Source: Allopontixanthobacter confluentis (GTDB lineage: Bacteria > Pseudomonadota > Alphaproteobacteria > Sphingomonadales > Sphingomonadaceae). From it: a DNA stretch of 64,000 nucleotides. Numbering within the stretch: the stretch's first letter is position 1; the number at the start of each line of letters is the position of its first letter. Location: contig NZ_WTYU01000001.1 in NCBI RefSeq assembly GCF_009827615.1, forward strand, positions 145,001 through 209,000, written 5' to 3'. The notes below the pieces were generated by a model. It was not told the DNA's origin. It saw only the letters and a list, made by a program, of their open reading frames with translations, and did not search any database. Below are positions 35,808 through 45,809 of the stretch, in pieces. Position numbers and translations under genes: made by a program.

Positions 35808-36692
35808 ATGTCGGACGTGGAAGAAAATTTTGAAGACCAGCTGCCGCTCGAAGGGGTGGGCCAGACGCTGCGCCGGGCGCGGGAAAAGAACCGCATGTCG
35901 CTGGAACAGCTTGCGGCAGAAACGCGCATACCGCAGCGCCATCTCGAACTGATCGAAGCGGGCGATTTTGCAGGCCTGCCTGCGCGCACCTATGCCATCG
36001 GCTTTTCGCGCAGCTACGCCAAGGCCGTGGGCCTTGATGACCGGCTGATTGCCGATCAGGTGCGGGCCGAACTGGCCGAAACAGGCAGTTCTGATCGCGG
36101 CAGAACCGTCGGCTTCGAACCCGGTGATCCGGCGCGCATCCCGACCCGCGGGCTGGCATGGCTGAGTGCGCTGGCAGCCATCTTGCTGCTGGTCGGCGGG
36201 TTTGCCTATTTCCGCGATTATTTCATGCCGGGCGCAGGGCCGGGGCCACTGCAGGAAGCGCCGGCTGTTACGCCGGCAGCGCAGGCAGCGGGCACGGCAC
36301 TGGCAGAACCCATTAACCCTGCCGGACCAGTGGTGTTCACCGCACTGGAAGATGGTGTGTGGGTACGGTTTTACGATGCCGCCGGTACCCGCCTGATGGA
36401 AAAGGAAATGAGCAAGGGCGAAAGCTACACCGTGCCAGCAGACGTGGAAGGCCCGCGTCTGTGGACCGGGCGGCCTGATGCGCTGGAAATCACCATCGGC
36501 GGCAAACCGGTGCCGAAACTGGCGGAAGAAGACCAGATCATGCGCGATGTCGCCATTGGCGCACAGGCGTTGCTGGCGCGGCAGGCTCCGGCTGCTGCAT
36601 CGGGGACAGTTTCCTCCGCCCCTACTGGCGGCCCTGCGCCTGAAAATGCTGCGCCCGCTGGCGCGGTCACTCCCGGTGCCGCAGCCAACTGA
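35808..36692 (+). CDS. RodZ-like helix-turn-helix membrane protein
   Basis: A 294-residue protein. The N-terminal HTH_25 domain (VGQTLRRAREKNRMSLEQLA, TRIPQRHLELIEAGDFAGLP, TYAIGFSRSYAKAVGLD) is followed by one membrane helix (LAWLSALAAILLLVGGFAYF, about residues 118-138) and a periplasmic DUF4115-like domain (PVVFTALEDGVWVRFYDAAG, ESYTVPADVEGPRLWTGRPD), ending in an Ala/Pro-rich tail. This is the RodZ architecture, linking MreB to the membrane in rod-shaped cells. Mid-level confidence for the specific role. Confidence 0.8.
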   Translation: MSDVEENFEDQLPLEGVGQTLRRAREKNRMSLEQLAAETRIPQRHLELIEAGDFAGLPARTYAIGFSRSYAKAVGLDDRLIADQVRAELAETGSSDRGRTVGFEPGDPARIPTRGLAWLSALAAILLLVGGFAYFRDYFMPGAGPGPLQEAPAVTPAAQAAGTALAEPINPAGPVVFTALEDGVWVRFYDAAGTRLMEKEMSKGESYTVPADVEGPRLWTGRPDALEITIGGKPVPKLAEEDQIMRDVAIGAQALLARQAPAAASGTVSSAPTGGPAPENAAPAGAVTPGAAAN

Positions 36693-36865
36693 TCAGACAC
36701 AGGCTTTCCCCCGATTTACCGGCCCCAGCCTCGACAAGTAAGCCATGGTGCGGCAAGAATCCGGGGCGATGATACAAGGCGCTGTTCAGCCGCGGTTACG
36801 CATGGCGGCGCAATGCCGGTCCTTTGATGGGCGACAAGTTTTAGATTACAGGAGCGTTTCGCAAG

Positions 36866-37858
36866 ATGACCACCCGTTTCAGCCGTGCAGTTCTCAGCGG
36901 TCTGGCGATTGTCGCCATCGGCGCAGCCGCAGCGCCTGTCAGCGCGCAGGATAATGACGAAACGCGCATCCGCAAGCTGGAAGCCGAAGTTCGCGCCTTG
37001 CAGCGCAGCGTGTTTCCGGGCGGGGCGGGAAAATATTTCGAACCTGAAATTACCGGCGCAACGGCTAGGCCCGCCACTTCTGTCACGCCATCATCCACAG
37101 CCGTGACCGATATTCTGGCGCGAATGGATGCGCTGGAAATGCAAATGCAGTCCCTGACCGCGCAGACGGAGGAAAACACCAATTCCGTGCGCCTGCTCAC
37201 CACTCGCCTTGCCGCGTTGGAAGTAACCACGGGCGCTGCAGCGTCAGAAGCGGCCAGCAGGCCGCCTGCCGAAATGTTGGTCGGCGCTGCAACGCAGCCA
37301 GCAACGCGTCCTGCTGCCAATACGACCGCAGCCAACACGTCGGCAGCAAATCGGCCGGCGACCACCACACCGGCAGCGACTACACCGGCAGCCACTACGC
37401 CGGCAGCTTCCGGCCCGACCGCCGCACGGCTGGCCGCAGTGCAGCAAATTGCCAAGCCGCAAACCGACGATGCTGCTGACGATGAATATAGCTACGGTTT
37501 CCGCTTGTGGGAGGCCGGCTTCTACCCCGAAGCGCAGCAGCAACTGACGCTGTTCGTGGAAAAATACCCCACCCACAGCCGCATCAGCTATGGCCGCAAT
37601 TTGCTGGGCCGCGCCTATCTTGATGATGGCAAGGCCAAGGAAGCAGCCCCCTGGTTCCTGCGGAATTATCAGTCGGACAAGCAATCTGCCCGTGCGCCTG
37701 ACAGTCTGCTCTATCTGGCTGAAGCCATGATTGCGTCCAAGGATACCAGCCGTGCCTGTATTGCGCTGGCCGAATTTGGTGAGACTTATCCGGCACTGGC
37801 CTCTGGCCGTCTGGCAAGCCAGTATCAGGCCAATCTGCGCAAGGTGAAATGCAATTGA
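36866..37858 (+). CDS. CpoB/YbgF-like periplasmic TPR protein
   Basis: A 330-residue exported protein. A signal peptide (LSGLAIVAIGAAAAPVSA-QD) precedes a coiled-coil segment (TRIRKLEAEVRALQRSVF), a second helical part, a low-complexity Ala/Thr/Pro linker (about residues 145-190) and a C-terminal TPR region (YSYGFRLWEAGFYPEAQQQL, RISYGRNLLGRAYLDDGKAK, PDSLLYLAEAMIASKDTSRA). This is the layout of Tol-Pal system CpoB/YbgF. It lies directly upstream of tilS, and its stop region contains the expected but frame-shifted tilS start. Confidence 0.82.
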   Translation: MTTRFSRAVLSGLAIVAIGAAAAPVSAQDNDETRIRKLEAEVRALQRSVFPGGAGKYFEPEITGATARPATSVTPSSTAVTDILARMDALEMQMQSLTAQTEENTNSVRLLTTRLAALEVTTGAAASEAASRPPAEMLVGAATQPATRPAANTTAANTSAANRPATTTPAATTPAATTPAASGPTAARLAAVQQIAKPQTDDAADDEYSYGFRLWEAGFYPEAQQQLTLFVEKYPTHSRISYGRNLLGRAYLDDGKAKEAAPWFLRNYQSDKQSARAPDSLLYLAEAMIASKDTSRACIALAEFGETYPALASGRLASQYQANLRKVKCN

Positions 37859-38819
37859 CCGGACGGTTGACCCACAACTGATAGCGCGTTTCCGCGCGGA
37901 TCTGGCAGGCATCTGGCCCACAGGCGCTGGCCCGAACGGCAAGATTGGCTTGGCGGTTTCTGGCGGGCCGGACAGTCTGGCCATGCTCCTTTTGGCGCAT
38001 GGCAGCATGCCGCGCACTTTCGAAGCAGCCACCGTTGATCATGGCTTGCGGCCTGAAGCCGCCGCAGAAGCAGCGCATGTCGCGCAAATCTGCGCGGAAA
38101 TGGGCGTTCCGCATCAGATTTTTCGCGTCAATGTGGCTGCCGGTAATGTGCAGGATGAAGCGCGCAATGCCCGATATGCTGCCTTGGCCGCGTGGGCAAC
38201 GGACAGAAATCTGGCCGCGATTGCCACCGCGCATCATGCCGAGGATCAGGCAGAAACCATGGTCATGCGCCTCAATCGTGGTAGCGGCCTGTCAGGCCTG
38301 ACCGGCATCAGGCAGCAAACCATCGTGCCCGGCAGCCATATTCCGCTGCTGCGCCCCCTGCTTGGCTGGCGCCGGCAGGAATTGGCCGAGGTGGTTGAGG
38401 GCGCGGGCATTGCGCCTGTTCATGACCCATCCAATCTGGATATGCGGTTTGACCGGGTAAAAATGCGCCAGCATCTGGCCCGGGCGGAATGGATCGATCC
38501 GCTGGCGCTTGCTGCCAGCGCGAGACATCTGGCCGATGCCGAAGATGCATTGGCATGGGCAGTGACGCAGGAATGGGGCCGCTGCGTCCGTCAGGAAGGC
38601 GCGACGTGGCGCTATAGCCCTGCTGCGCCGCGCGCCATCCGGCTGCGCGTCGTGACGCAAATACTGGAGCAAATGGGCGGAAACCCACGCGGCAGCGCCG
38701 TTGCGCGGCTGGTGGACGCACTGGAAAGCGGCGAGGGCGGCCCGCTGGCAGGCGCTCTTGCCAGGGTGGACAATCAGGACTGGGTTTTCGTGCCGGAGCC
38801 TGGGCGGACGCAACGGTAA
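37854..38819 (+). CDS. tilS: tRNA(Ile)-lysidine synthase TilS, start codon problematic
   Basis: Modifies C34 of tRNA-Ile (AUG-reading) to lysidine. The PP-loop motif is LAVSGGPDSLAMLLLA, with TVDHGLRPEAAAEAAHVAQI, ATAHHAEDQAETMVMRLNRG and PLLGWRRQELAEVVEGAGI as further signatures. In-frame sequence before the first TTG (37950) reads like the family N-terminus (DPQLIARFRADLAGIWPTG), so 37950 is too late, yet there is no ATG/GTG/TTG upstream before the stop at 37845. An ATT at 37854, 7 nt after AAGGTG, is one candidate; ATG 37849 overlaps the upstream stop but is in a different frame and ends after 10 codons. A 1-nt deletion or error is the other explanation. Confidence 0.75.
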   Translation: MDRTVDPQLIARFRADLAGIWPTGAGPNGKIGLAVSGGPDSLAMLLLAHGSMPRTFEAATVDHGLRPEAAAEAAHVAQICAEMGVPHQIFRVNVAAGNVQDEARNARYAALAAWATDRNLAAIATAHHAEDQAETMVMRLNRGSGLSGLTGIRQQTIVPGSHIPLLRPLLGWRRQELAEVVEGAGIAPVHDPSNLDMRFDRVKMRQHLARAEWIDPLALAASARHLADAEDALAWAVTQEWGRCVRQEGATWRYSPAAPRAIRLRVVTQILEQMGGNPRGSAVARLVDALESGEGGPLAGALARVDNQDWVFVPEPGRTQR

Positions 38820-38843
38820 AACCGCCAGCCGGATGATGGAATC

Positions 38844-39497
38844 TCAGATGATGGAATCGCCCATGCCGATCATCTTTCCGCGGGTAATGATGACAGTGTC
38901 ACCCTTGCTCGCAACGGCAAACAGCTTTGCCGCAAATTCATTTGGCGTGCCGATACAGCCATGGCTGGCAAAGCCGTTCTCCACCGGCGAACCGTGGATT
39001 GAAATGCCATCCCATGTCAGCCGCAATGTATACGGCATGGCCGCGCCATAAATGCTCGAAACATTGTCGCGCTTTTTTTGCAGGATCGGGAAACTGCCCA
39101 GCGGTGTAGGGTGGTCCTGCGTGCCAAGCAGGACAGCAGTGGCGCCAATTTCATAGCCATTGCGGAAGACCGACAGCACGCGCGCTTCAAGATCGACTGT
39201 CATGACCAGCGGCCCGGCAGGCACCCCGTCTTCATCCCAGTGCCATTCGCCATATTTGATCGGGCCGTCGATGGGCAGGATCCGCTTGATGACGAAAGGT
39301 TCGTCCTTCGCGGGCACCGGCGCAGCAATCGTCTGCTTTGTGTTTTCCAGCGGTTCGGTCGCCGAAGGCTGGTCTGCTGTCAGTGTGCTATTGGCAGGAT
39401 CGTTCCGCTCCAGCAGATCGCCAGCAAGCGTTGCCCCGCCGAACGCAAGGGCAGCGGCGGCGGCGGCCAGGGTAATCCATTTCAACACGCGTTCCAT
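38844..39497 (-). CDS. L,D-transpeptidase (YkuD family), membrane-anchored
   Basis: A 217-residue protein with one N-terminal membrane segment (WITLAAAAAALAFGGATLAG) and a periplasmic YkuD domain (residues about 95-215). The active site is IHGSPVENGFASHGCIGTPN, with the catalytic His and Cys; the usual Arg after CI is Gly here. It would form 3-3 peptidoglycan crosslinks or attach proteins to peptidoglycan. It converges with tilS. Confidence 0.85.
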   Translation of the reverse strand: MERVLKWITLAAAAAALAFGGATLAGDLLERNDPANSTLTADQPSATEPLENTKQTIAAPVPAKDEPFVIKRILPIDGPIKYGEWHWDEDGVPAGPLVMTVDLEARVLSVFRNGYEIGATAVLLGTQDHPTPLGSFPILQKKRDNVSSIYGAAMPYTLRLTWDGISIHGSPVENGFASHGCIGTPNEFAAKLFAVASKGDTVIITRGKMIGMGDSII

Positions 39498-39595
39498 GAC
39501 AGCCTAATGCCTGAAAACGCAAAAGAGCGCCAGCACCTGCCCCTGTGCGTCCCTGTTTGAAACGCGCAGGCGTCAAATGTTAATGGCCGGCCCGG

Positions 39596-42391
39596 TCAGC
39601 CATGCGCGCCAAATTCATTGGCAATGGCCGTGGTGATCTGGAGGGCCAATTTGTAAGAGCGTTCCAGCGGGTCGATATAATCGCGCTGGATGGCGGTATA
39701 CCCTTCGCCAGTGCCATCGGGATAATCGCTTGGCTCTTTGACGTCGAAATCATCCAGCTGCGGGAAACTGGTGGGATAGGCGCGGCGCAATTGCGCCAGT
39801 GCTTCGTCGATCCGCAGGGTAAAGACCATTTCCAGCACATCGTCCCGGCTGATATCATTGGCGCGGCTGAATGCCGGGATCGAGACGGCTTTGAGAAACA
39901 TATGCTGGAGCAGCGCCAGCCGAAGCGATTGCAGCACGCCAATCGTGCGCCGCGTGTCTTCACGGTCAGGCAGGGGGGATTCGTCGGGAATAAGGTCCAG
40001 GAGCCGGTGCAGTTTCAGCGCATCCACCCGCAGGCGCGAGGCAAGGCGGCGGAACACGCCCGTGCGGTCATCCTTGGTCAGATATTCCGCCAATGCTTCG
40101 CACGCGTCGGACAGATGGCCTTCCATTCCGCGATAGGGGCGGCTGGCCCAATAGGCGGAATTGAACAATTCGCCAAAGGCCGCCACGGTCTTGATGCTGG
40201 CCAGCGCATTGGCGGCGCGCAGCAGGCGCACCAATTGACGGCCACGTTCACTATCCTGCAGCAATTCGGCCACATCTTCATAATTGCCGTCAGCCGCGCT
40301 GCCGACACCGGCGATGACATTCACCGGATAGCCGAGCTGCTGCAGTATCGCATTATGCGGAATGGCGCGGATCTGGCGCAGGTTCATGTCCCTGTCCGCC
40401 GAAAGGTCGGACTGGCGGCGGGATTTGCGGCTACCGGTTTCGTTCAGCAGCCCCAGCCCGAATGCGGTAATGGCCCGCGCATAAGTCTTGCTTTCCAGAT
40501 GGCCGCGCTGGTGTGAACGGATGGCGCGATAGAAATCAAGGCTGAGATCGGTGCGGCGGTAAAAGGAATCGGTCGGCGCGTCCTGGTCAGTATCGGACGG
40601 GCGGTTTTCCGTGATCCGCGTCAGTGTGGCCAATGCCAGTTCAGGCGTGGCGAAGAACAGATAGCCATCGCCGCCCTGGAAGCTGACTTCCGGTTCCAGC
40701 CGGATACCGGCGCGCTTAAACCTGCGCCGCGCCCACGGGCTGATGGGCCATGCCAGACGGTCGGTAAAACTTTCCGGATGGGCACCGCGGCCCATACTTT
40801 CACCATGCGTGTTGAAAATCAGCGCGGCCACATCCTGCAGCCGGTTTTTCCGCATTGCGTCAGCCAGCCGGCCCTGCAGGCGTTCGATGGCAAGGCTGGC
40901 GGGGATCTGGCCAACGAACCTTCCGGCATCGGAAAATCCTGTCTGGATGGCCACCCTGCCGCGCGTTCGGGCATACGCCTGATAGACAGGTTCTGCCAGC
41001 AAGGCGTCAAGAAAGCGGCCACCATGTTCCAGCGCGCTTTCCGTTTCGAACAGGGGCGATACGTCGACCTTGTCTTCGATGCCGAACAGACGGGAGAAAT
41101 AGAGCGCGGCCAAAATGGTGGAGGGTTGTTCACACTCGGCAATCAGCATGCGGATGGGCGCATCACCGTCCACATGGTGAAGGATTTGCGCCATCACCAG
41201 AAACTGGCGAATGGCGGTGCTGCTTTCAATCGCCAGCGCGGCAAAATTGGACCGCAGCGGGGTCACGGTCTCCAGCAATTCGCGCAAGGTTGCCATGGCG
41301 CCCTTGCTGCCCAGATCCAGCGTGTTGTCAGGGTCGATCCGCCGGCGGATGGCATTGTGAAGCTGGCTGGAATTGACCCGGAAATGGACCCAACCCATGC
41401 CCAAGCCATCAGCCCGCACGGCCGCGGCCAGCGTCTTGAGTGCGATTGCCCGTTCAATGCTTGCGGCGGCGCCGGCGGCTTCTTCTTCCAGCGCTGCAAT
41501 AAGGGGGGCGAGCGACAATAGCTTGTGCGGATCATCCTGCGTCAACCTGTTGGCCGCTGCCGACAGGGCCGCAGGTTGGGTCAGGTCACTGCGAAAATCT
41601 TCCGTGCGCGCATGGGCATATTGCGCCGCGCCGCGCAGTTTTTCCAGCAGCGGATGGCCCGTATCGATAGCTTCCAGCGATGCTGCATAGCGGTCCAGCC
41701 GCTGGGCCTTTTCCGACAGGCGGAAGCCGATGGAATCGAACCATTTGATGTCCGTCCGGCCATCCATGTCATAGCCGACCCAGCTGGCGAAGCGGATTGG
41801 CAGGGGGGCAAGACTGGTCCATTTGTCCGGCCAGCCTTTTTGGGCAGTCGACAGGGCCTGGCCCACGATGCGGTCACGGGCATCCTGCGCGTGGGAAATT
41901 GCCTGCATGGCGCGGCCATGTTCGTAGGCCAGCGTGATATCCGGCCGGTCGCCGGGCGCAGGGCAGGCTTGGCGGGCAATCTGGTCATCGCTGCTGGCAG
42001 AACGGGCCACGGCATCAGTCTGGGCCGGGGTCAGCAGAAATGTGGGATGTGCGGTGAACACTGCGTGCATGCCGGGCTGTTCCCAGCGCGCACGATAGGC
42101 CTCGAAATCTTCCGCGGCATCATGGGCGGCCAGCACGACCATATTGGCGCATGGGGCCACCGGCGAGACAAGGCGGCGCAGGCGGCGTGCGCGGCTTTGC
42201 AAGGCGTCACATTCAAGCTCCGCCACCAGCTGCTCGACAGCATCCAGGCTTAATTCGCCGCTTTCCAGCTTGCGCGACACATCTAGGGATAGTTGGAAGA
42301 CCGGGTTGAATAGCGGGGTTTCGCGCGTTTTGAGATGCAGTTCCTGCAACCGGTCCTTCAGCCCCTGAATGGTGGCAGAAAAATCCGTCAT
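39596..42391 (-). CDS. ppc: Divergent phosphoenolpyruvate carboxylase-like protein
   Basis: A 931-residue PEP carboxylase superfamily protein, normally converting PEP and bicarbonate to oxaloacetate. Recognisable sites: VFTAHPTFLLTP (family TAHPTE, here F for E), PLFETESALEHGG (metal Glu kept), QTGFSDAGRFVG (family GYSDSxKDxG: metal Asp kept, active-site Lys replaced by Arg), FNTHGESMGRGAHP (family FHGRGGSIGRGG: His and first Arg changed) and RQIRAIPHN. The mobile catalytic loop is therefore altered. Its start overlaps eda by 4 bp at the end of the Entner-Doudoroff operon. Whether it is an active carboxylase is uncertain. Confidence 0.8.
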   Translation of the reverse strand: MTDFSATIQGLKDRLQELHLKTRETPLFNPVFQLSLDVSRKLESGELSLDAVEQLVAELECDALQSRARRLRRLVSPVAPCANMVVLAAHDAAEDFEAYRARWEQPGMHAVFTAHPTFLLTPAQTDAVARSASSDDQIARQACPAPGDRPDITLAYEHGRAMQAISHAQDARDRIVGQALSTAQKGWPDKWTSLAPLPIRFASWVGYDMDGRTDIKWFDSIGFRLSEKAQRLDRYAASLEAIDTGHPLLEKLRGAAQYAHARTEDFRSDLTQPAALSAAANRLTQDDPHKLLSLAPLIAALEEEAAGAAASIERAIALKTLAAAVRADGLGMGWVHFRVNSSQLHNAIRRRIDPDNTLDLGSKGAMATLRELLETVTPLRSNFAALAIESSTAIRQFLVMAQILHHVDGDAPIRMLIAECEQPSTILAALYFSRLFGIEDKVDVSPLFETESALEHGGRFLDALLAEPVYQAYARTRGRVAIQTGFSDAGRFVGQIPASLAIERLQGRLADAMRKNRLQDVAALIFNTHGESMGRGAHPESFTDRLAWPISPWARRRFKRAGIRLEPEVSFQGGDGYLFFATPELALATLTRITENRPSDTDQDAPTDSFYRRTDLSLDFYRAIRSHQRGHLESKTYARAITAFGLGLLNETGSRKSRRQSDLSADRDMNLRQIRAIPHNAILQQLGYPVNVIAGVGSAADGNYEDVAELLQDSERGRQLVRLLRAANALASIKTVAAFGELFNSAYWASRPYRGMEGHLSDACEALAEYLTKDDRTGVFRRLASRLRVDALKLHRLLDLIPDESPLPDREDTRRTIGVLQSLRLALLQHMFLKAVSIPAFSRANDISRDDVLEMVFTLRIDEALAQLRRAYPTSFPQLDDFDVKEPSDYPDGTGEGYTAIQRDYIDPLERSYKLALQITTAIANEFGAHG

Positions 42392-43002
42392 GGCCGCAGC
42401 CCCACGGCCTTTCGTGCCAGCGCTTCGATGGCGGCTTTGTCAGGTGCGCCCTTGGGCGCAACCCAGCTGCCGCCCACGCATAAGACCGGCCCGAATGCCA
42501 GCCATTCGCCCGCATTTTCGGGGCTGATGCCGCCGGTGGGGCAAAAGCGGCACTGGCTGAACGGCGCTGCCAGCGCTTTCAAGGCTGGCAGGCCGCCTGC
42601 CGCCATTGCGGGGAAGAACTTGAAATGCGTGAGCCCCAGATCCAGCCCGCGCATGATGTCACTGGCATTGGCAATGCCGGGCAGGAACGGCACATTATGG
42701 CGGATGGCGGCCCGGGCCAGCGGTTCTGTCAGGCCGGGTGAAACGATGAATTCGCTGCCTGCTTCCAGCGCATCTTCCAGTTCTTCCACATTGGTGACAG
42801 TGCCTGCGCCGACAATGGCCCCTTTTACCTGCTTCATGGCGCGGATTGCATCCAGTGCCTGCGGGGTGCGCAAGGTCACTTCCAGCGCACGCAGACCGCC
42901 TGCCACCAGCGCTTCTGCCAGCGGAACAGCATGGGCCAGATCCTCGATCACGATGACAGGGACGACCGGCGCTATGCGCATGATGGTTTCAATGTCGCTC
43001 AT
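42388..43002 (-). CDS. eda: KDPG aldolase (2-dehydro-3-deoxy-6-phosphogluconate aldolase)
   Basis: A 204-residue class I aldolase that splits KDPG to pyruvate and glyceraldehyde 3-phosphate. The general-base Glu is in ALEVTLRTPQALDAI and the Schiff-base Lys in LTHFKFFPAMAAGG; VGAGTVTNVEELEDALEAG and PTGGISPENAGEWL are family signatures. I use ATG 43002 with GAGGAAG upstream; the frame continues to 43077 over the glk end. It overlaps the PEP-carboxylase-like gene by 4 bp. Confidence 0.93.
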   Translation of the reverse strand: MSDIETIMRIAPVVPVIVIEDLAHAVPLAEALVAGGLRALEVTLRTPQALDAIRAMKQVKGAIVGAGTVTNVEELEDALEAGSEFIVSPGLTEPLARAAIRHNVPFLPGIANASDIMRGLDLGLTHFKFFPAMAAGGLPALKALAAPFSQCRFCPTGGISPENAGEWLAFGPVLCVGGSWVAPKGAPDKAAIEALARKAVGLRP

Positions 43003-43015
43003 GGTGATATCTTCC

Positions 43016-43984
43016 TCAATTATGTTCGCGGCAAAACGCAGCAGCAGCGCCAAACAAGCCTGGCTGCGGATGGACAATCAGCTTGACCGGAATGGCGGCC
43101 ATCAGGCTTTCAAACCGGCCCTTGGCCGTAAAACGCTGGGCAAACCCTGATTTCAGCAGCGTATCGCGCAGCCTGTAACCAAGCCCGCCAGCAACCACCA
43201 CGCCGCCAAAACCGCCTTGTGCCAGCGCAATATCGCCCGCCACACTGCCCAGCGACAGGCAGAAACGGTCAACGGCGGCCGCCGCAAGGCTGTCTGTTCC
43301 GGCCATGCCCTGCGTCCAGATTTCAATGTCGTCACGCTGGCTGACGGCGCGTTTTTCCATCGCCGCCAATGTCTCGTAAATATCGCTGATGGCCGGGCCG
43401 GCCACCACCCGTTCCACCGACACGCGGTTGTGGCGTTTGCGCAAGCGGGCCAGAATTGCATCCTCAATCGTGTCGAGCGGCGCAAAATCGATGTGGCCCC
43501 CTTCGGTCGCCTGCACCCTGTATTGCCCGTCGCCGCGCCATAAATGCGCTACGCCCAGCCCGGTGCCGGGGCCAAGCACGCTGATTGTACCATTGTCCGC
43601 CAGTGGCTGGTCTGGCCCTGCCAGATGAAGAAACTGGCTTTCATCAGCGCGGGCCACGGCATGGGCCACTGCTTCAAAATCATTGACGATGGTAAATTGT
43701 TCAACGCCCAGCTTTTCCTTCACTAGGCGCGGGCGGATAATCCACGGATTGTTGGTGAAACGGATGACATCGCCGCCAACCGGCCCGGCAATCGCCATGG
43801 CCACACGCGGGGGCAGAGTACCGCCGTTCAATCGCCGAAAATCTTCCCAGGCGGTCTGGAAACTGGCGTGATCATCAGTGTGCAGCGTCACTGGCTCGGA
43901 CAGCGCGATGGATCCATCATCGGCCACCGTGGCAATGGCAAACCGCGCGTGTGTCCCGCCGATATCGACTGTTACCAGATCCAT
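43016..43984 (-). CDS. glk: Glucokinase
   Basis: A 322-residue hexokinase-fold glucokinase of the Glk (non-ROK) family. Signatures are LVTVDIGGTHARFAIA (phosphate loop), IVNDFEAVAHAVARA (catalytic Asp), LGPGTGLGVAHLW and TEGGHIDFAPL. ATG 43984 is preceded by AAAGGAA and matches the family N-terminus; the frame is open to 44308 inside edd. It supplies glucose 6-phosphate to zwf. It lies 13 bp after edd. Confidence 0.92.
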   Translation of the reverse strand: MDLVTVDIGGTHARFAIATVADDGSIALSEPVTLHTDDHASFQTAWEDFRRLNGGTLPPRVAMAIAGPVGGDVIRFTNNPWIIRPRLVKEKLGVEQFTIVNDFEAVAHAVARADESQFLHLAGPDQPLADNGTISVLGPGTGLGVAHLWRGDGQYRVQATEGGHIDFAPLDTIEDAILARLRKRHNRVSVERVVAGPAISDIYETLAAMEKRAVSQRDDIEIWTQGMAGTDSLAAAAVDRFCLSLGSVAGDIALAQGGFGGVVVAGGLGYRLRDTLLKSGFAQRFTAKGRFESLMAAIPVKLIVHPQPGLFGAAAAFCREHN

Positions 43985-43997
43985 CCGACTGTTCCTT

Positions 43998-45809
43998 TCA
44001 ATAGCCTGCCGCAGCAAGCATGGCTGACCCGCCTTTTTCCGCCTCGTCAGCACCGGCGCGGAACATGCCGTAAATTTCGCGGCCCGTTCCTGTGGCTGGC
44101 AGCGGTGCTGTGGCAGGCGTTCGGCTAGCCAGATCAGCCGTGGTGGAAAGCGTGCCATCCACCGCGCACAGCCGCACAATGTCGCCATCCTGCAAACAGG
44201 CCAAGGGTCCGCCGCCCAAGGCTTCCGGCGTGCAATGGATGGCCGCTGGCACCTTGCCGCTGGCACCGGACATGCGCCCGTCTGTAACCAGTGCCACCTT
44301 GTAACCACGGTCCTGCAACACGCCCAGCGGCGGGGTCAGCGCGTGGAGTTCCGGCATGCCGTTGGCGCGTGGACCCTGGAACCGCACCACGACGATGACA
44401 TCGCGGTCCAATTCGCCATTGGCAAACGCCTGTGCCACAGCGTGCTGGGTCGAAAACACCCGGCATGGTGCTTCGATTGTATAGCGTTCGGGCCCGACCG
44501 CGCTGGTTTTGAAAATGGCGCGGCCAAGGTTGCCTTCCACCAGGCGCATCCCGCCATCAGGCAGGAACGGCGTGGCGACCGGGCGCAGCATGGTGTCATC
44601 CGCGCTGCTGCCGATGGGCCGCCATGTAAGACTGTCACCATCAAGCCCGGGTTCCTGCGCATATTGGCCCAGATCAGCGCCGCTGACAGTCATGATGTCG
44701 CGGTGGGCAAGGCCTGCATCCAGCAATTCGCCAATGACATAGCCGATACCGCCGGCGGTGTGGAAATGGTTCACATCGCCTGACCCGTTGGGATAAACCC
44801 GCGCCAGCAGCGGCACCACGGCGGACAGTTCGGAAAAATCGGTCCAGTCGATCTGCACTCCGGCAGCGCGCGCCATGGCGGGAATGTGGATGGCATGGTT
44901 GGTCGATCCGCCAGTGGCCAGCAAGCCAACCACCGCATTGACGATGGCCTTTTCATCCACACAGCGGCCAAACGGGCGGTAATCATTGCCATCCTTGCCA
45001 ATGGCAGCCACCCGGTGGACAGCTTCGCGGTCCAGCGCCTGGCGCAATTTTGTGCCCGGCTGCACAAATGCGGCGCCCGGGATATGAAGGCCCATCAGTT
45101 CCATCATCATCTGATTGGAATTGGCCGTGCCATAAAATGTGCAGGTGCCGGGCGAATGATAGCTGGCGCTTTCGCTTTCCAGCAATTCGTCGCGGCCTAC
45201 CTTGCCTTCGGCGTAAAGCTGGCGGACGCGCTGTTTTTCCTTGTTCGCAATGCCGGACGGCATGGGGCCGCTCGGTACGAAAATGGCTGGCAAATGCCCG
45301 AATTGCAGCGCGCCGATTACCAGTCCCGGTACGATTTTGTCGCAAATTCCCAGCAGCAATGTGCCATCATACATCGCATGGCTGAGGGCGACGCCAGTGC
45401 TGAGCGCAATCACATCGCGGCTGAACAGCGACAGTTCCATCCCTGCTTCGCCCTGCGTCACCCCATCGCACATGGCCGGTGTGGCGCCAGCCACCTGGGC
45501 AGTGGCGCCCACTTCGCGGGCGTAGATTTTCAGCCGTTCGGGATAGCGTCCATAGGGCTGATGAGCTGACAGCATGTCATTATAGGATGTGACGATGCCG
45601 ATATTCGGCCCGCGCCCCGTTTTCAGCGCCTGCTGGTCTTCCAGCGCGCCGGCATAGGCATGGGCAAGGTTGGAACAGGAAACGGCGCTGCGATCAGGCT
45701 GGTGATCCGCCTCGTGCGCGATCAAATCGAGATAGCGTTTTCGCGTGTCTTTCGATCGTTCGATGATCCGCTGCGTAACGCGCTCAACCGTGCTGTTCAA
45801 TGTGCTCAT
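43998..45809 (-). CDS. edd: Phosphogluconate dehydratase
   Basis: A 603-residue [4Fe-4S] dehydratase of the IlvD/Edd family that makes KDPG from 6-phosphogluconate. Cluster and active-site regions include [40 protein letters not shown] and [20 protein letters not shown], with the C-terminal [19 protein letters not shown]. The length fits Edd rather than IlvD. It is the second gene of the operon after zwf. Confidence 0.94.
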   Translation of the reverse strand: MSTLNSTVERVTQRIIERSKDTRKRYLDLIAHEADHQPDRSAVSCSNLAHAYAGALEDQQALKTGRGPNIGIVTSYNDMLSAHQPYGRYPERLKIYAREVGATAQVAGATPAMCDGVTQGEAGMELSLFSRDVIALSTGVALSHAMYDGTLLLGICDKIVPGLVIGALQFGHLPAIFVPSGPMPSGIANKEKQRVRQLYAEGKVGRDELLESESASYHSPGTCTFYGTANSNQMMMELMGLHIPGAAFVQPGTKLRQALDREAVHRVAAIGKDGNDYRPFGRCVDEKAIVNAVVGLLATGGSTNHAIHIPAMARAAGVQIDWTDFSELSAVVPLLARVYPNGSGDVNHFHTAGGIGYVIGELLDAGLAHRDIMTVSGADLGQYAQEPGLDGDSLTWRPIGSSADDTMLRPVATPFLPDGGMRLVEGNLGRAIFKTSAVGPERYTIEAPCRVFSTQHAVAQAFANGELDRDVIVVVRFQGPRANGMPELHALTPPLGVLQDRGYKVALVTDGRMSGASGKVPAAIHCTPEALGGGPLACLQDGDIVRLCAVDGTLSTTADLASRTPATAPLPATGTGREIYGMFRAGADEAEKGGSAMLAAAGY

